Notes under the pieces: model-generated
The model's database searches: none
What the model was told of the DNA's origin: nothing
What the model saw: only the letters and a program-made list of their open reading frames with translations
Made by a program: the position numbers and the translations under genes
Assembly: GCF_947498175.1 (NCBI RefSeq)
Contig: NZ_CANMJB010000006.1
Location: 1-64,000 of the forward strand
Origin: an uncultured Algimonas sp.
Lineage (GTDB): Bacteria; Pseudomonadota; Alphaproteobacteria; Caulobacterales; Maricaulaceae
Direction: 5' to 3'
Length of the DNA: 64,000 nt
Part shown: positions 46,318 to 55,654 of the stretch, piece after piece
How positions within the stretch are numbered: position 1 is the first letter of the stretch
Layout: each line of letters starts with the position of its first letter

Positions 46318-47493
46318 ATGCGCGAAGCCGTCCTCGTATCCACCGCCCGTACCCCCATCGGCCGAGCCTATCGCGGGGCGTTCAACGCGACGCCGTCGCC
46401 GAGCCTAGCCGGTCACTGTATCGATCACGCGGTCAAGCGCGCGGGCGTCGAGGGTGAGTTGATCGAGGACGTGGTCATGGGCTGCGCGCTGCAGCAGGGC
46501 GTGCAGGTCACGGTCGGCCGCAACGCCGTGCTGGCGTCGAGCCTGCCTGTCACCGTTCCGGCCATGAGCGTGGACCGTCAATGCTCCTCCGGCATGGTTG
46601 CCATCGGCATCGCCGCGCGCAAGATCATGTGCGGCGAAATGGATATCGCCATTGGCGGCGGTGTGGACAGTATCTCCATGGTTCAAACGCCCGAAATGCG
46701 GGTCGCGCCGGACCCGGCTGTGATCGCCAAGCACCCGGCCGCCTACATGCCCATGCTGCAGACGGCGGAAGTCGTCGCGGAGCGATACGGCGTGTCGCGC
46801 GACCGGATGGATGAGTATTCGCTGATGAGCCAGCAGCGCACCCACGCCGCGCAGGAAGCGGGCGCCTTCGATGACGAAATCGTGCCGCTCGAGTCCACCA
46901 TGAAGATGATGAACAAGGAAACGAAGGAAGTTTCTCAAAAGACCGTGACGCTGGAAAAGGACGAAGGAAACCGCCCGTCCACCACGCTGGAAGGGTTGCA
47001 AGGCCTGAAGCCCGTTCTGGGTCCGGACAAGACGATCACGGCGGGCAATGCCTCGCAGCTGTCCGACGGGGCGTCTGTGTCCGTTCTGATGGACGCCAAG
47101 ACAGCGGAAAAGCGTGGGCTGGAGCCGCTCGGCTATTATCGCGGCATGGCCGTCGCGGGGCTGGAGCCGGACGAGATGGGCATTGGTCCGATCTACGCCG
47201 TGCCGAAGCTGCTGGCGCAGGCTGGTCTGAAAATGGACGATATCGATTTGTGGGAGCTGAACGAGGCGTTCGCGGTTCAGGTTCTGTACTGCGCCGACAA
47301 GCTCGGCATTCCGATGGAAAAACTTAACGTCAATGGCGGCGCGATCTCGATCGGTCATCCCTACGGCATGAGCGGCGCGCGCATGAGCGCCCACGCTCTG
47401 ATCGAAGGCAAACGCCGCGGCGCGAAATATGTCGTCAGCACCATGTGCATCGGCGGCGGCATGGGCGCGGCTGGGTTGTTTGAAGTCGCTTAG
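46318..47493 (+). CDS. Acetyl-CoA acyltransferase (thiolase)
   Basis: A 391-aa thiolase. The acylated cysteine is C89 ([14 protein letters not shown]), the catalytic His is in [16 protein letters not shown], and the second Cys in [16 protein letters not shown]. Domain order and length are normal. It cleaves 3-ketoacyl-CoA with CoA, the last beta-oxidation step. The ATG at 46318 has TTGGAG upstream with 7-nt spacing; the in-frame TTG at 46306 is part of that site. Confidence 0.95.
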   Translation: MREAVLVSTARTPIGRAYRGAFNATPSPSLAGHCIDHAVKRAGVEGELIEDVVMGCALQQGVQVTVGRNAVLASSLPVTVPAMSVDRQCSSGMVAIGIAARKIMCGEMDIAIGGGVDSISMVQTPEMRVAPDPAVIAKHPAAYMPMLQTAEVVAERYGVSRDRMDEYSLMSQQRTHAAQEAGAFDDEIVPLESTMKMMNKETKEVSQKTVTLEKDEGNRPSTTLEGLQGLKPVLGPDKTITAGNASQLSDGASVSVLMDAKTAEKRGLEPLGYYRGMAVAGLEPDEMGIGPIYAVPKLLAQAGLKMDDIDLWELNEAFAVQVLYCADKLGIPMEKLNVNGGAISIGHPYGMSGARMSAHALIEGKRRGAKYVVSTMCIGGGMGAAGLFEVA

Positions 47494-47504
47494 TTTCTTT
47501 TTGC

Positions 47505-47600
47505 CGCTCAGGCCGGCTTGACCGGCCTGCCCATCTCCTACTGTCTCGTCTAGCTGAGAGGTTTGGGTGATGGACCCGCCGATCAAGTCGGTAGGAGCGG
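47505..47600. repeat. Family A repeat, GGCCG-arm variant
   Basis: The left arm reads GGCCGGCTTGACCGGCC and the right arm CCGATCAAGTCGG, keeping the outer words CATCTCC and GGGTGATGGA of the family. It shares its core variant with the copy at 51769. Confidence 0.75.
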
Positions 47601-47698
47601 GAAAGCAAAAGAGCTAGATCACATACGCGACCCTATCACCCGCGCCCTTGAACCCGTTCATCCGCAACAATAGCTAACTTCCGAACACAGGACCCATC

Positions 47699-48613
47699 AT
47701 GGCCATCACCTTCGACAATCGCGTCGCCATCGTTACCGGAGCCGGAGGCGGCCTCGGACGCTCCCACGCGCTCGCGCTCGCCACGCGCGGCGTGAAGGTC
47801 GTCGTCAACGATCTCGGCGGATCGGTCGACGGGACGGGCGGCAGCGAGACCATGGCGCAGTCGGTCGTCAAAGAGATCGAGGCCATGGGCGGCGAAGCCA
47901 TCGCCAACGGCGCGAACGTCACGAAACAGGACGAGGTCGAGGCCATGGTTGCGGAAACCATCGACCGATTTGGCAAGGTCGACATCCTGGTCAACAATGC
48001 CGGGATCCTGCGCGACAAATCCTTCTCCAAAATGACGATGGACGATTGGAAGCTGGTCGTGGACGTGCATCTGCACGGCTCGGCCACCTGCACCAAGGCC
48101 GTCTGGAACCATATGAAGGAAAACCAGTATGGCCGCATCGTCATGACGACGAGTTCCTCCGGCATGTACGGCAATTTCGGCCAGACGAATTACGGCGCGG
48201 CAAAGGCGGGGCTGAGCGGCTTCATGCGCACGCTCTGCCTGGAAGGCGCGAAATACGACATTCGCGTCAATACGCTGGCCCCGACCGCGCGGTCCCGCAT
48301 GACCGAGGGGCTGATGCCCGAGGAGATCCTCGAGAAGCTTCAGCCGGAACCGGTCAGCCAGGGGCTGGTCTACCTCGTCTGCGACGACGCGCCGAACCGC
48401 ACCATCCTCGCCGCCGGAGCCGGGGGCTACGCCGTGACCAAGGTCGTGGAAACACAGGGCGTCAACTTCAGCGAGGGCGAGGCGACGGCTGAAAACGTCG
48501 CAGCCCATTGGGACGCGATTTCCTCCATGGAGGGCGCGGAAGAATATACGAATGGCGGCCAGCAGGGGGCGAAGTTCCTCGGCCGTATTGCCAAAGGAGA
48601 GTTTGCCAAATGA
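47699..48613 (+). CDS. SDR-family 3-hydroxyacyl-CoA dehydrogenase (HSD17B4-like)
   Basis: A 304-aa short-chain dehydrogenase. The cofactor motif is VTGAGGGLGRSHALALATRG, NNAGILRD follows, and the active site is S...YGAAKAG (TTSSSGMYGNFGQTNYGAAK). The long insert after NDLGGSVDGTGG is typical of the dehydrogenase part of peroxisomal multifunctional enzyme 2. It oxidises 3-hydroxyacyl-CoA. Its stop overlaps the following acyl-CoA dehydrogenase (ATGA). Confidence 0.93.
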   Translation: MAITFDNRVAIVTGAGGGLGRSHALALATRGVKVVVNDLGGSVDGTGGSETMAQSVVKEIEAMGGEAIANGANVTKQDEVEAMVAETIDRFGKVDILVNNAGILRDKSFSKMTMDDWKLVVDVHLHGSATCTKAVWNHMKENQYGRIVMTTSSSGMYGNFGQTNYGAAKAGLSGFMRTLCLEGAKYDIRVNTLAPTARSRMTEGLMPEEILEKLQPEPVSQGLVYLVCDDAPNRTILAAGAGGYAVTKVVETQGVNFSEGEATAENVAAHWDAISSMEGAEEYTNGGQQGAKFLGRIAKGEFAK

Positions 48614-49791
48614 CGGATATGAATCTGGACGAATTCCGCACCGAAGTTCGTGGCTGGCTAGCCGAGAACTGCCCAGAAGAAATGCGCACGCCCGTCGAAG
48701 GCGATCAGGATGTTTGTTGGGGCGGACGCAATTTCGAATTCCAGAGCGAGGCGCAAAAAGTCTGGCTGGAACGTATGGCCGCCAAGGGCTGGACCGTGCC
48801 GACCTGGCCAACCGAATATGGTGGAGCTGGCTTGTCCCGCGCCGAGGAGAAGGTGCTGCTGTCGGAGATGCGCAAGATCAACGCCCGGTCGCCCCTGACC
48901 AGCTTCGGCATCTGGATGCTCGGCCCGGCGCTGCTGAAGTTCGGCAATGACGAACAGAAGGCGGAGCACCTGCCCAAGATCGCGCGCGGCGAAATCCGTT
49001 GGTGCCAGGGCTATTCCGAGCCCAACGCCGGGTCCGATCTCGCCAGCCTCGCCACCAAGGCCGAGGACAAAGGCGATCACTGGATCGTCAACGGCCAGAA
49101 GGTGTGGACCTCCTACGCCGACAAAGCAGACTGGATTTTCTGCCTCGTTCGCACGGACAATACGAAGGGCAAGCATTACGGCATCTCCTTCGTCCTGTTC
49201 GACATGGAAACGCCGGGCGTGGAAGCGCGGCCGATCAAGCTGATCTCCGGCCGCTCACCCTTCTGCGAGACGTTCTTCGAGGACGTGAAAGTCCCGAAGG
49301 AGAACCTCGTCGGCGAAGAGAACAAAGGCTGGACCATCGCGAAATATCTGCTGACGCACGAGCGCGAAGGCATCGGCGCGGCCGCGCCCATGCGCCCGAT
49401 CCACGAGGTCGCGGCTATGAGCCTCGGCTTGGACGAGAGCGACCGACTCGCGGACCCCATGCTGCGCACCAAGATCGCGGAAGCCGAGATCGACGATTGG
49501 GCGTTCGGGCTGACGATGGCGCGCAAGCTGGCCGAGAGCAAAGCCGGACAGTCCATGGGTGCGGATAGCTCCATGCTGAAATATTACGGCACGGAGTTGA
49601 ACAAGCGGAAGTTCGAGCTGATGATGGACGCGGCCGGCCATGACGGGCTGGAGTGGGAATCCGAGCGGTCCCGCGACGGCAAGCTGGCGCGGAGCTGGCT
49701 GCGGACCAAGGCGAATTCGATCGAGGGCGGGACGTCGGAAATTCAGCTGAACATCATCAGCAAGCACATTCTCGAACTGCCTGGAGCTTAA
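48610..49791 (+). CDS. Acyl-CoA dehydrogenase, long subunit of pair 1
   Basis: A 393-aa flavoprotein with the family motifs WCQGYSEPNAGSDLASLATK (FAD/substrate binding), VKVPKENLVGEENKGW and IEGGTSEIQLNIISKHILEL at the C-terminus. It desaturates an acyl-CoA thioester and passes electrons to ETF. The ATG overlaps the SDR stop. It is followed, after a palindromic repeat, by a shorter acyl-CoA dehydrogenase gene, and the two may form a heteromeric enzyme. Confidence 0.93.
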   Translation: MTDMNLDEFRTEVRGWLAENCPEEMRTPVEGDQDVCWGGRNFEFQSEAQKVWLERMAAKGWTVPTWPTEYGGAGLSRAEEKVLLSEMRKINARSPLTSFGIWMLGPALLKFGNDEQKAEHLPKIARGEIRWCQGYSEPNAGSDLASLATKAEDKGDHWIVNGQKVWTSYADKADWIFCLVRTDNTKGKHYGISFVLFDMETPGVEARPIKLISGRSPFCETFFEDVKVPKENLVGEENKGWTIAKYLLTHEREGIGAAAPMRPIHEVAAMSLGLDESDRLADPMLRTKIAEAEIDDWAFGLTMARKLAESKAGQSMGADSSMLKYYGTELNKRKFELMMDAAGHDGLEWESERSRDGKLARSWLRTKANSIEGGTSEIQLNIISKHILELPGA

Positions 49792-49823
49792 GCCGTCGCG
49801 CCTTCGGCGCGGCAGACCAATTT

Positions 49824-49926
49824 GTCACCCTTCCGTCAGAGCTGCGCTCTGCCACCTTCCCTGTCAGGGAAGGAAAGAGTTTTCCTCCCCGGAAAGGGGA
49901 GGTGCCGCGAAGCGGCGGAGGGGTGA
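49824..49926. repeat. Family B palindromic intergenic repeat
   Basis: Begins GTCACCCTTCCGTC, contains CTCCCCGGAAAGGGGAG and CCGCGAAGCGG stems, and ends GAGGGGTGAC, giving nested inverted repeats. Lies between the two acyl-CoA dehydrogenase genes of pair 1. Confidence 0.75.
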
Positions 49927-49975
49927 CCGACAATCAAGACAGCGCGACGCGCTGACGACAATGGGAAACCGAATC

Positions 49976-51094
49976 ATGGCCCTGGTCCTGAACGAAGACG
50001 AAGTGATGCTCCGCGATACGGCGGAAGGGTTCTTCGCGGAAAAAGCGCCGGTCAAGGCGCTGCGCACCTTGCGCGACACGAATGACGAGACCGGGTTCGA
50101 CCGCGCGCTCTGGTCCGAAATGGCCGATATGGGCTTTGCCGGGATCGCCATCGGCGAAGATCATGGCGGTGTCGATATGGGCTTTCAGGCGGCGGGCCTG
50201 CTGGCCGAACAGATGGGCAAGAACCTGACGGCGTCGCCCTTCCTGTCGACGGCTATCCTGGCGGCGACGGCGCTGCGCGAAGCTGGGTCGGACGCACAGA
50301 AAAGCGAATGGCTGCCCAAGATCGCGTCGGGCGAGACGGTCATGGCGGTCGCGTTGGACGAAGGGCCGAAGCATAATCCTGCAGGCATTGAGACGACCGC
50401 CGAGAAATCCGGCAACGGCTTCAAGCTGAACGGGGCCAAGGCCATGGTCGTGGACGGCCACGTCGCGGATCAGCTGATCGTTGCCGCCAAGACCGATGAC
50501 GGTCTGGCCTTCTTCCTCGTCGATCCCAAGGCCAAAGGCGTCGAGATCGAACGCACCATCATGGTGGATGCGCACAATGCCGCGCGCATCGATCTGAACG
50601 ATGTCGAGGTGGATGGCGACGCGCTGATCGGCGAGACCAATGCCGAAGACGCGCTGCACAAAATGCTCGCGGCGGGTCGGGGTATCGTGGCTGCGGAACT
50701 TCTAGGGGCCGGGAGCGAAGCTTTTCGCTCCACAGTTGAGTATATCAAGGAACGCAAGCAATTCGGCGTGCCGGTCGGTTCTTTCCAGGCGCTGCAGCAC
50801 CGCTCCAGCCATCTCTATTCCGAGCTTGAAATCGCCCGCTCCGCCGTCCTCGGCGCGCTGACGGCGCTGGACGCAGGGGACGAGAACGCGAACCGCTACT
50901 GCTCCATGGCCAAGGCCAAGCTGGGCGAGGTCGCCAAGCTCGCCGCGCTAGAAGGCGTGCAGATGCATGGCGGCGTCGGCATGACGGACGAATATGATAT
51001 CGGCCTGTTCCTGAAGCGCGTGCGCGTGTTGCAGGAACTGCTGGGCGACGCGGCGTACCATCAGAACGATTATGCGAAGGCGAACAAGTTTTAG
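49976..51094 (+). CDS. Acyl-CoA dehydrogenase family protein, short subunit of pair 1
   Basis: A 372-aa acyl-CoA dehydrogenase-fold protein. It lacks the usual SEPNAGSD phrase (MAVALDEGPKHNPAGI in its place) but has YIKERKQFGVPVGSFQALQH and QMHGGVGMTDEYDIGLFLKR. Such divergence next to a canonical partner is typical of the second subunit of alpha2-beta2 acyl-CoA dehydrogenases. Start is ATG 49976 (MALVLNEDEVML, typical) or ATG 49961 five codons upstream. Confidence 0.88.
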   Translation: MALVLNEDEVMLRDTAEGFFAEKAPVKALRTLRDTNDETGFDRALWSEMADMGFAGIAIGEDHGGVDMGFQAAGLLAEQMGKNLTASPFLSTAILAATALREAGSDAQKSEWLPKIASGETVMAVALDEGPKHNPAGIETTAEKSGNGFKLNGAKAMVVDGHVADQLIVAAKTDDGLAFFLVDPKAKGVEIERTIMVDAHNAARIDLNDVEVDGDALIGETNAEDALHKMLAAGRGIVAAELLGAGSEAFRSTVEYIKERKQFGVPVGSFQALQHRSSHLYSELEIARSAVLGALTALDAGDENANRYCSMAKAKLGEVAKLAALEGVQMHGGVGMTDEYDIGLFLKRVRVLQELLGDAAYHQNDYAKANKF

Positions 51095-51122
51095 AAGACG
51101 GCCTGCGGGCCGACTTATTTTA

Positions 51123-51252
51123 GTCCCCCTCCGACTTCGCTAACGCTCAGCCACCTCCCCCTTGCGGGAGAGGAACTTAAAGAGGAAAACGATCCCACTC
51201 ACTTCCTCCCCCGCAAGGGGGAGGGGGACCGCCGAAGGCGGTGGAGGGGGAC
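51123..51252. repeat. Family B palindromic intergenic repeat, double copy
   Basis: Two related halves, CCACCTCCCCCTTGCGGGAG and CTCCCCCGCAAGGGGGAG, with flanks GTCCCCCTCCGACTTCG and CCGAAGGCGGTGGAGGGGGAC. The whole 130-nt tract can fold on itself. It precedes the MaoC gene. Confidence 0.8.
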
Positions 51253-51295
51253 ATAAAACAAGAGCCGCGAAGCGGCACCATATGGGAGAGTGACC

Positions 51296-51754
51296 ATGCC
51301 AGCATTTGCGGCGGACGAAATCGAGAGCAAGATCGGGGAGCAGATGGGGACGTCGGACTGGATCCACGTCACCCAGGACAAGATCAACACCTTTGCCGAA
51401 TGCACGGGCGATCATCAGTTCATTCACGTCAATCCCGACATGGCCAAGATGACGCCATTCGGCACGACGATCGCGCACGGCTTCCTGACACTCTCGCTTA
51501 TTCCAGAGATGAGCTATGGCGACGCGGCCGCCTCCATTAAGGGCGCGCGCATGGGCCTGAATTACGGGCTGAACAAGCTGCGCTTCCTCGCGCCGGTCAA
51601 GAACGGCAAGAAGGTGCGAGGCCACTTCAAGCTGACGGGCTATGACGAGAAGGCTCCGGGGCAGCACTTGCTGACGCAGGAAGTGACCGTGGAGATCGAA
51701 GGCGAGGACAAGCCTGCGCTCGTGGCCGAAACGCTGACGATGCTGTTTACTTAA
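51296..51754 (+). CDS. MaoC-type enoyl-CoA hydratase (hotdog fold)
   Basis: A 152-aa protein. The MaoC hydratase-2 motif is CTGDHQFIHVNPDMAK with catalytic Asp and His, then GTTIAHGFLTLSLIPEM. It hydrates trans-2-enoyl-CoA to the R-3-hydroxy product, which pairs with HSD17B4-type dehydrogenases such as the SDR encoded upstream. GGGAGAG sits 6 nt before ATG 51296; GTG 51290 is part of that site. Confidence 0.92.
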   Translation: MPAFAADEIESKIGEQMGTSDWIHVTQDKINTFAECTGDHQFIHVNPDMAKMTPFGTTIAHGFLTLSLIPEMSYGDAAASIKGARMGLNYGLNKLRFLAPVKNGKKVRGHFKLTGYDEKAPGQHLLTQEVTVEIEGEDKPALVAETLTMLFT

Positions 51755-51768
51755 GACGCTGGAAATAT

Positions 51769-51866
51769 CCGCTCTCGCCGACTTGATCGGCGAGCCCATC
51801 ACCCAACCCTATCGGCCAGCCGGAACAGCAGGAGATGGGCAGGCCGATCAAGTCGGCCTGAGCGGG
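51769..51866. repeat. Family A repeat, GGCCG-arm variant
   Basis: Left arm CGCCGACTTGATCGGCG, right arm GGCCGATCAAGTCGGCC, with the outer words GCCCATCACCCA and GGAGATGGGC. Between maoC and the second acyl-CoA dehydrogenase pair. Confidence 0.8.
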
Positions 51867-51896
51867 ATTATAGGGTGACGATTTAGGGAGAGCCGC

Positions 51897-53093
51897 ATGA
51901 TATCCGTCGAAGATTTCGCCGCTGGCGCAGACGCCTGGTTCGCCGAACACACGCCGCGCGACGTGCCCTTCATGATGCCGCTGACCTTCATGGAGGTCGG
52001 CACGGATGAACAGTTCGAGTTTCTCCGCGATTGGCAGAACACCGTCTACAAGGCGGGCTATCTCGGCGCGCACTGGCCGACGGACTATGGCGGTGGCGGG
52101 CTGACCCAGAAGCACCAGGACGCGGCGACGCGCGCCATGCGCAAGCACGGGGCGCCGATCATGCTGAACGCCATCGGCATCGGATGGGCCGGGCCGCTGA
52201 TCCTCGACACGGGCACGGAAGAAGAGAAGCGAAAATACCTGCCGGGCATTCTTTCGGCGGACGATATCTGGTGCCAGGGCTTTTCGGAGCCGGACAATGG
52301 CTCCGACCTCGGCAATGCGCAGCTCAAGGCGGTGCGTGACGGCGATGAATACGTGCTCAACGGCTCCAAGATCTGGACGACACAGGGCAATTACGCGAAA
52401 TATATGATCCTGCTGGCGCGGACCGACTTCGACGCGCCGAACAAATATGCAGGCCTGTCCTTCTTCCTCGCGCCGATGCGCATTCCCGGCGTGGAAACGA
52501 CGAAGATCCGCAAGCTGACCGGCGAATATGGCTTCACCCAAACCTTCTTCACCGATGCGCGCATTCCGGCGGACACGCTGATGGGCGAAGAAGGCGGGGG
52601 TTGGAAGGTCGCCATGCGGACGCTGGAATATGAACGCGGCGCACGAGGCGGACAGGCGGGCGGTTACACCATCAGCCAGACCGACCCGCTGGAGGTCGTG
52701 GGCCTCGCCAAACGCGCCATGCGCAACGGCAAACCCGCGCTGGAAGACCCGGTCATGCGTGACCGCCTCATGGCCCAGATGATCGAAGCGCAGGCCATGA
52801 TGGCCAACCGGGAACGGTCGAAGATCATGCCGCTGGTGCAGGAAAAACCCTTCGCTCTGCCCATGCTCAGCAAGCTGCAATTCACCGAATATGCGCGGGA
52901 GACCGGGGAGCTAGCGCTGGAATTGGAAGGCGCGCAGGGTGGCTATTATGTGGGCGACGAGGCCAGCCGCGAGGATGGCTATTGGCAGCGCTCCTACCTC
53001 AACGCCTTCTCCGCCACGATCGGCGGCGGCACCTCGCAGATTCAACGTAATATCGTGGGCGAACATGTTCTAGGACTTCCGAAAACACGATGA
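51897..53093 (+). CDS. Acyl-CoA dehydrogenase, long subunit of pair 2
   Basis: A 398-aa flavoprotein. WCQGFSEPDNGSDLGNAQLK, ARIPADTLMGEEGGGWKVAM and IGGGTSQIQRNIVGEHVLGL are the family motifs. Large actinobacterial relatives act on branched or steroid side-chain acyl-CoAs. The stop overlaps the next gene (ATGA), which fixes it as co-translated with the shorter partner. Confidence 0.93.
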   Translation: MISVEDFAAGADAWFAEHTPRDVPFMMPLTFMEVGTDEQFEFLRDWQNTVYKAGYLGAHWPTDYGGGGLTQKHQDAATRAMRKHGAPIMLNAIGIGWAGPLILDTGTEEEKRKYLPGILSADDIWCQGFSEPDNGSDLGNAQLKAVRDGDEYVLNGSKIWTTQGNYAKYMILLARTDFDAPNKYAGLSFFLAPMRIPGVETTKIRKLTGEYGFTQTFFTDARIPADTLMGEEGGGWKVAMRTLEYERGARGGQAGGYTISQTDPLEVVGLAKRAMRNGKPALEDPVMRDRLMAQMIEAQAMMANRERSKIMPLVQEKPFALPMLSKLQFTEYARETGELALELEGAQGGYYVGDEASREDGYWQRSYLNAFSATIGGGTSQIQRNIVGEHVLGLPKTR

Positions 53094-54163
53094 CCCATCA
53101 CCTCGCCAAAATCGCCCTGACCGAGATGCAGGCAGAGCTGCGCGATCAGGCCATGAAGTTTTGTGCGGATAAAAGCCCGATCGCCAAAGTCCGGGCTCTG
53201 CTGACGGATGAGCGCGGCTATGATCCCGACGTCTGGCAGGAGATGGCCGATCTCGGCTGGCTCGGCATTGCGATCCCCGAAACGCATGAGGGGCTGGGGT
53301 TGGAGTTAGCGGACATCGTTCCGGTCGCCGAAGCGATGGGCAAATATCTGATGGCATCGCCTTTCATTTCGACCACATTGGCCGCGCAGGCCATTCTGTT
53401 TGGCGGTTCAGATAGGCAGAAAGCGGAGTGGCTGCCGAAGCTGGCGTCCGGCACGGTCGCGACCGTCGCCCTGTTCGAACCGAGCGGCGCGTGGGACCTC
53501 GATACGGTGGAAGGCGAGACGAAGACGTTTGTCCTCAATGCGGACGCGGCTGAGATTATCGTCACCACGGTGCGCCATGACGGCCAGACACGGTTGGCGC
53601 TGATCCCGCGCGACCGAATCGAGGTAGAACGCGAAACGATCATCGACGAGACCAAGCGCAGCTACCGTTTCGATGTGCCGAAAGTGACGGAAGACGATCT
53701 CATGCCCGCCGACCTGACGGCTGCGGCGCTGGACCGGATCGAGCTGGTCGCCAACCTTATGCAAAGCGCGGAACTGTCCGGCGCGGCCATGGCCTGCGTG
53801 GACTATACGGTGGACTACCTCAAAACCCGCAAACAGTTCGGCAAGGTCATCGGCGCGTTCCAGGCGCTGAAGCACCCGACCGTCGATGCGTTTATCGATG
53901 CCGAAGGCGCGAGGTCGCTGCTCTACGCGGCGGCGACCCATGTCGAGAAGCAGGGCGACGGCGAGATTGCGGTGCGCATGGCCAATGCCAAGGCGCAAGG
54001 CGCGCTGTCCTACGCTGCCGACCGGTCGATCCAATTCCATGGCGGCTTCGGGTTTACGTATGATTGCGACGCGCAGCTCTATCGCCGGGTCGCCATGTTC
54101 GCCGCCTCACAGTTCGGGGACGCGGCCTTCCACCGGGCGCGCCTCGCGGAGCTGCTGCTGTAG
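53090..54163 (+). CDS. Acyl-CoA dehydrogenase family protein, short subunit of pair 2
   Basis: A 357-aa protein with the acyl-CoA dehydrogenase fold. YLKTRKQFGKVIGAFQALKH and IQFHGGFGFTYDCDAQLYRR are conserved, whereas the central FAD motif is replaced by VATVALFEPSGAWDL. It overlaps its long partner by ATGA and its 3' end overlaps the convergent transporter gene by 57 nt. Likely the non-canonical subunit of a heteromeric dehydrogenase. Confidence 0.9.
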   Translation: MTHHLAKIALTEMQAELRDQAMKFCADKSPIAKVRALLTDERGYDPDVWQEMADLGWLGIAIPETHEGLGLELADIVPVAEAMGKYLMASPFISTTLAAQAILFGGSDRQKAEWLPKLASGTVATVALFEPSGAWDLDTVEGETKTFVLNADAAEIIVTTVRHDGQTRLALIPRDRIEVERETIIDETKRSYRFDVPKVTEDDLMPADLTAAALDRIELVANLMQSAELSGAAMACVDYTVDYLKTRKQFGKVIGAFQALKHPTVDAFIDAEGARSLLYAAATHVEKQGDGEIAVRMANAKAQGALSYAADRSIQFHGGFGFTYDCDAQLYRRVAMFAASQFGDAAFHRARLAELLL

Positions 54164-55555
54164 GACCGCGTGCCGCTCGCGGCTGAGCGAATAGCGATGG
54201 TAGGCCCACCAGGCCGTCAGCGCCAAGGCCAGATTGACGATGATGGAATAGATCGCCAGTCCGCGCGTCGTGCTGTCGTCCACTTCGCTGGGCAGGGCGG
54301 CGTCCGGCAGGTCGATCAGCGTCAGGCCCAGCGTGGCGATGATGAGCCCGCCCGCAAAGGCCAGCTTGTTGGCGAAGGTGAAGGCCGCGAAGAGAAGCCC
54401 TTCGCGCTTTCGGCCCGTTTCCAGCGTCATCAGGTCCGACACATCTGCCATCATAGAATAGGACAGGATCAGCGCGCCGACCATCCCCGCATAGCCGAAC
54501 CCGCTCGAGACCGCGACGAGAACGAGTAGCTCCGTCGATCCGATGGGCGGCACGAATCCGACGAGATAGAGCGCGAAGGGCAGGGAGAAGGACAGGCCGA
54601 ACAGCCAGGTCAGCCAGAGCGCGGCTTCGCGCTTGTCCGCCCGTCGCGACCACCAGCCCGCCGCCAGCGCCGCCGGAATGATGACCGAAAACGGCACGAG
54701 CGAGGTGATCAGCTTTTCCGTCTGATCGAACCGCCAGACATAGGTTCCCACGAATAGGGAAAGCTGGCTGATGGTCGAATAGAGCATGACCAGCAGGGAG
54801 AAGCCAAGCGTCAGCGTGCGGAACTCCGTGAACCGCAGGGCCTCGCGCAGATTGGCGAAGGCGGAGTACCACGGTTTGCCCGGTGCCCAGTTACGAGGCT
54901 GGGTTGTATCCACCCGGTTCCACGTGCCCAAAACCATGAACAACGCCCCTGCGACCCCGATCAGGCCCAAAGTCAGGGCAAGCGGGGCATAGCCGGGCTC
55001 GTAGAGCATCCCGTCTTCCAATCCCTCGCGATCGGGCAAAAAGACGGTGAAGGCGAGGATGAAGACCAGGAGATTGAAGATGTTTTCGAAAATAGTCCGC
55101 GTGCCGACAATGGCGGTTCGCTCGTCATATTGATCGCTCATATCGGCGGCCAGGGCGAAATAGGGGACGGTGTAGCCGGTGATGAACACCCGCGTGCCGA
55201 TCATGAAGCCGGCCATCCAGAGAAACAGCGCGGTCTGGCTCATCCCTGCGGGCGGGCTGAACAGCAGGGCCATAGCGGCGGCTGTCGGCAGGCTGCTGGC
55301 GACGATCCAGCCGTGACGGCGACCCCAGCGGCGAGATCGTGTATTGTCGCTGATCTGACCCATGACCGGATCGGAAACCGCGTCGATCAGGATGGCCAGA
55401 ACGGTCGCCGCCATCACCTGCCATGCGGGCAGGCCGATGACATTGGCGAAATAGAACAGAAAGAAGAAGTGGAAGAGCATGTTCTTCGCACTGATCATGG
55501 CGTGACCCACGCCATAGGACACGCGGTTGCTCATCGTTGTCCGGTCTGTCCCCAT
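54107..55555 (-). CDS. GPH-type MFS transporter (glycoside/cation symporter family)
   Basis: A 482-aa membrane protein with about 12 transmembrane helices. SNRVSYGVGHAMISAKNMLF at the start, DAVSDPVMGQISDNTRSRRW between helices 2 and 3, and VPYFALAADMSDQYDERTAI are standard GPH-family landmarks. It probably imports a sugar or other small solute with H+ or Na+. Alternative start at ATG 55534. The last 19 codons lie antisense to the end of the acyl-CoA dehydrogenase gene. Confidence 0.9.
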   Translation of the reverse strand: MGTDRTTMSNRVSYGVGHAMISAKNMLFHFFFLFYFANVIGLPAWQVMAATVLAILIDAVSDPVMGQISDNTRSRRWGRRHGWIVASSLPTAAAMALLFSPPAGMSQTALFLWMAGFMIGTRVFITGYTVPYFALAADMSDQYDERTAIVGTRTIFENIFNLLVFILAFTVFLPDREGLEDGMLYEPGYAPLALTLGLIGVAGALFMVLGTWNRVDTTQPRNWAPGKPWYSAFANLREALRFTEFRTLTLGFSLLVMLYSTISQLSLFVGTYVWRFDQTEKLITSLVPFSVIIPAALAAGWWSRRADKREAALWLTWLFGLSFSLPFALYLVGFVPPIGSTELLVLVAVSSGFGYAGMVGALILSYSMMADVSDLMTLETGRKREGLLFAAFTFANKLAFAGGLIIATLGLTLIDLPDAALPSEVDDSTTRGLAIYSIIVNLALALTAWWAYHRYSLSRERHAVLQQQLREARPVEGRVPEL

Positions 55556-55654
55556 ACGACTTCATGACTGCCGCTAAAGTTGGTGTCCACTGTCGGGAAC
55601 GGCATGGACAATAAGACATTCCTAATGGGTTCGGGGAGCGTTACGGTCGGGTGA

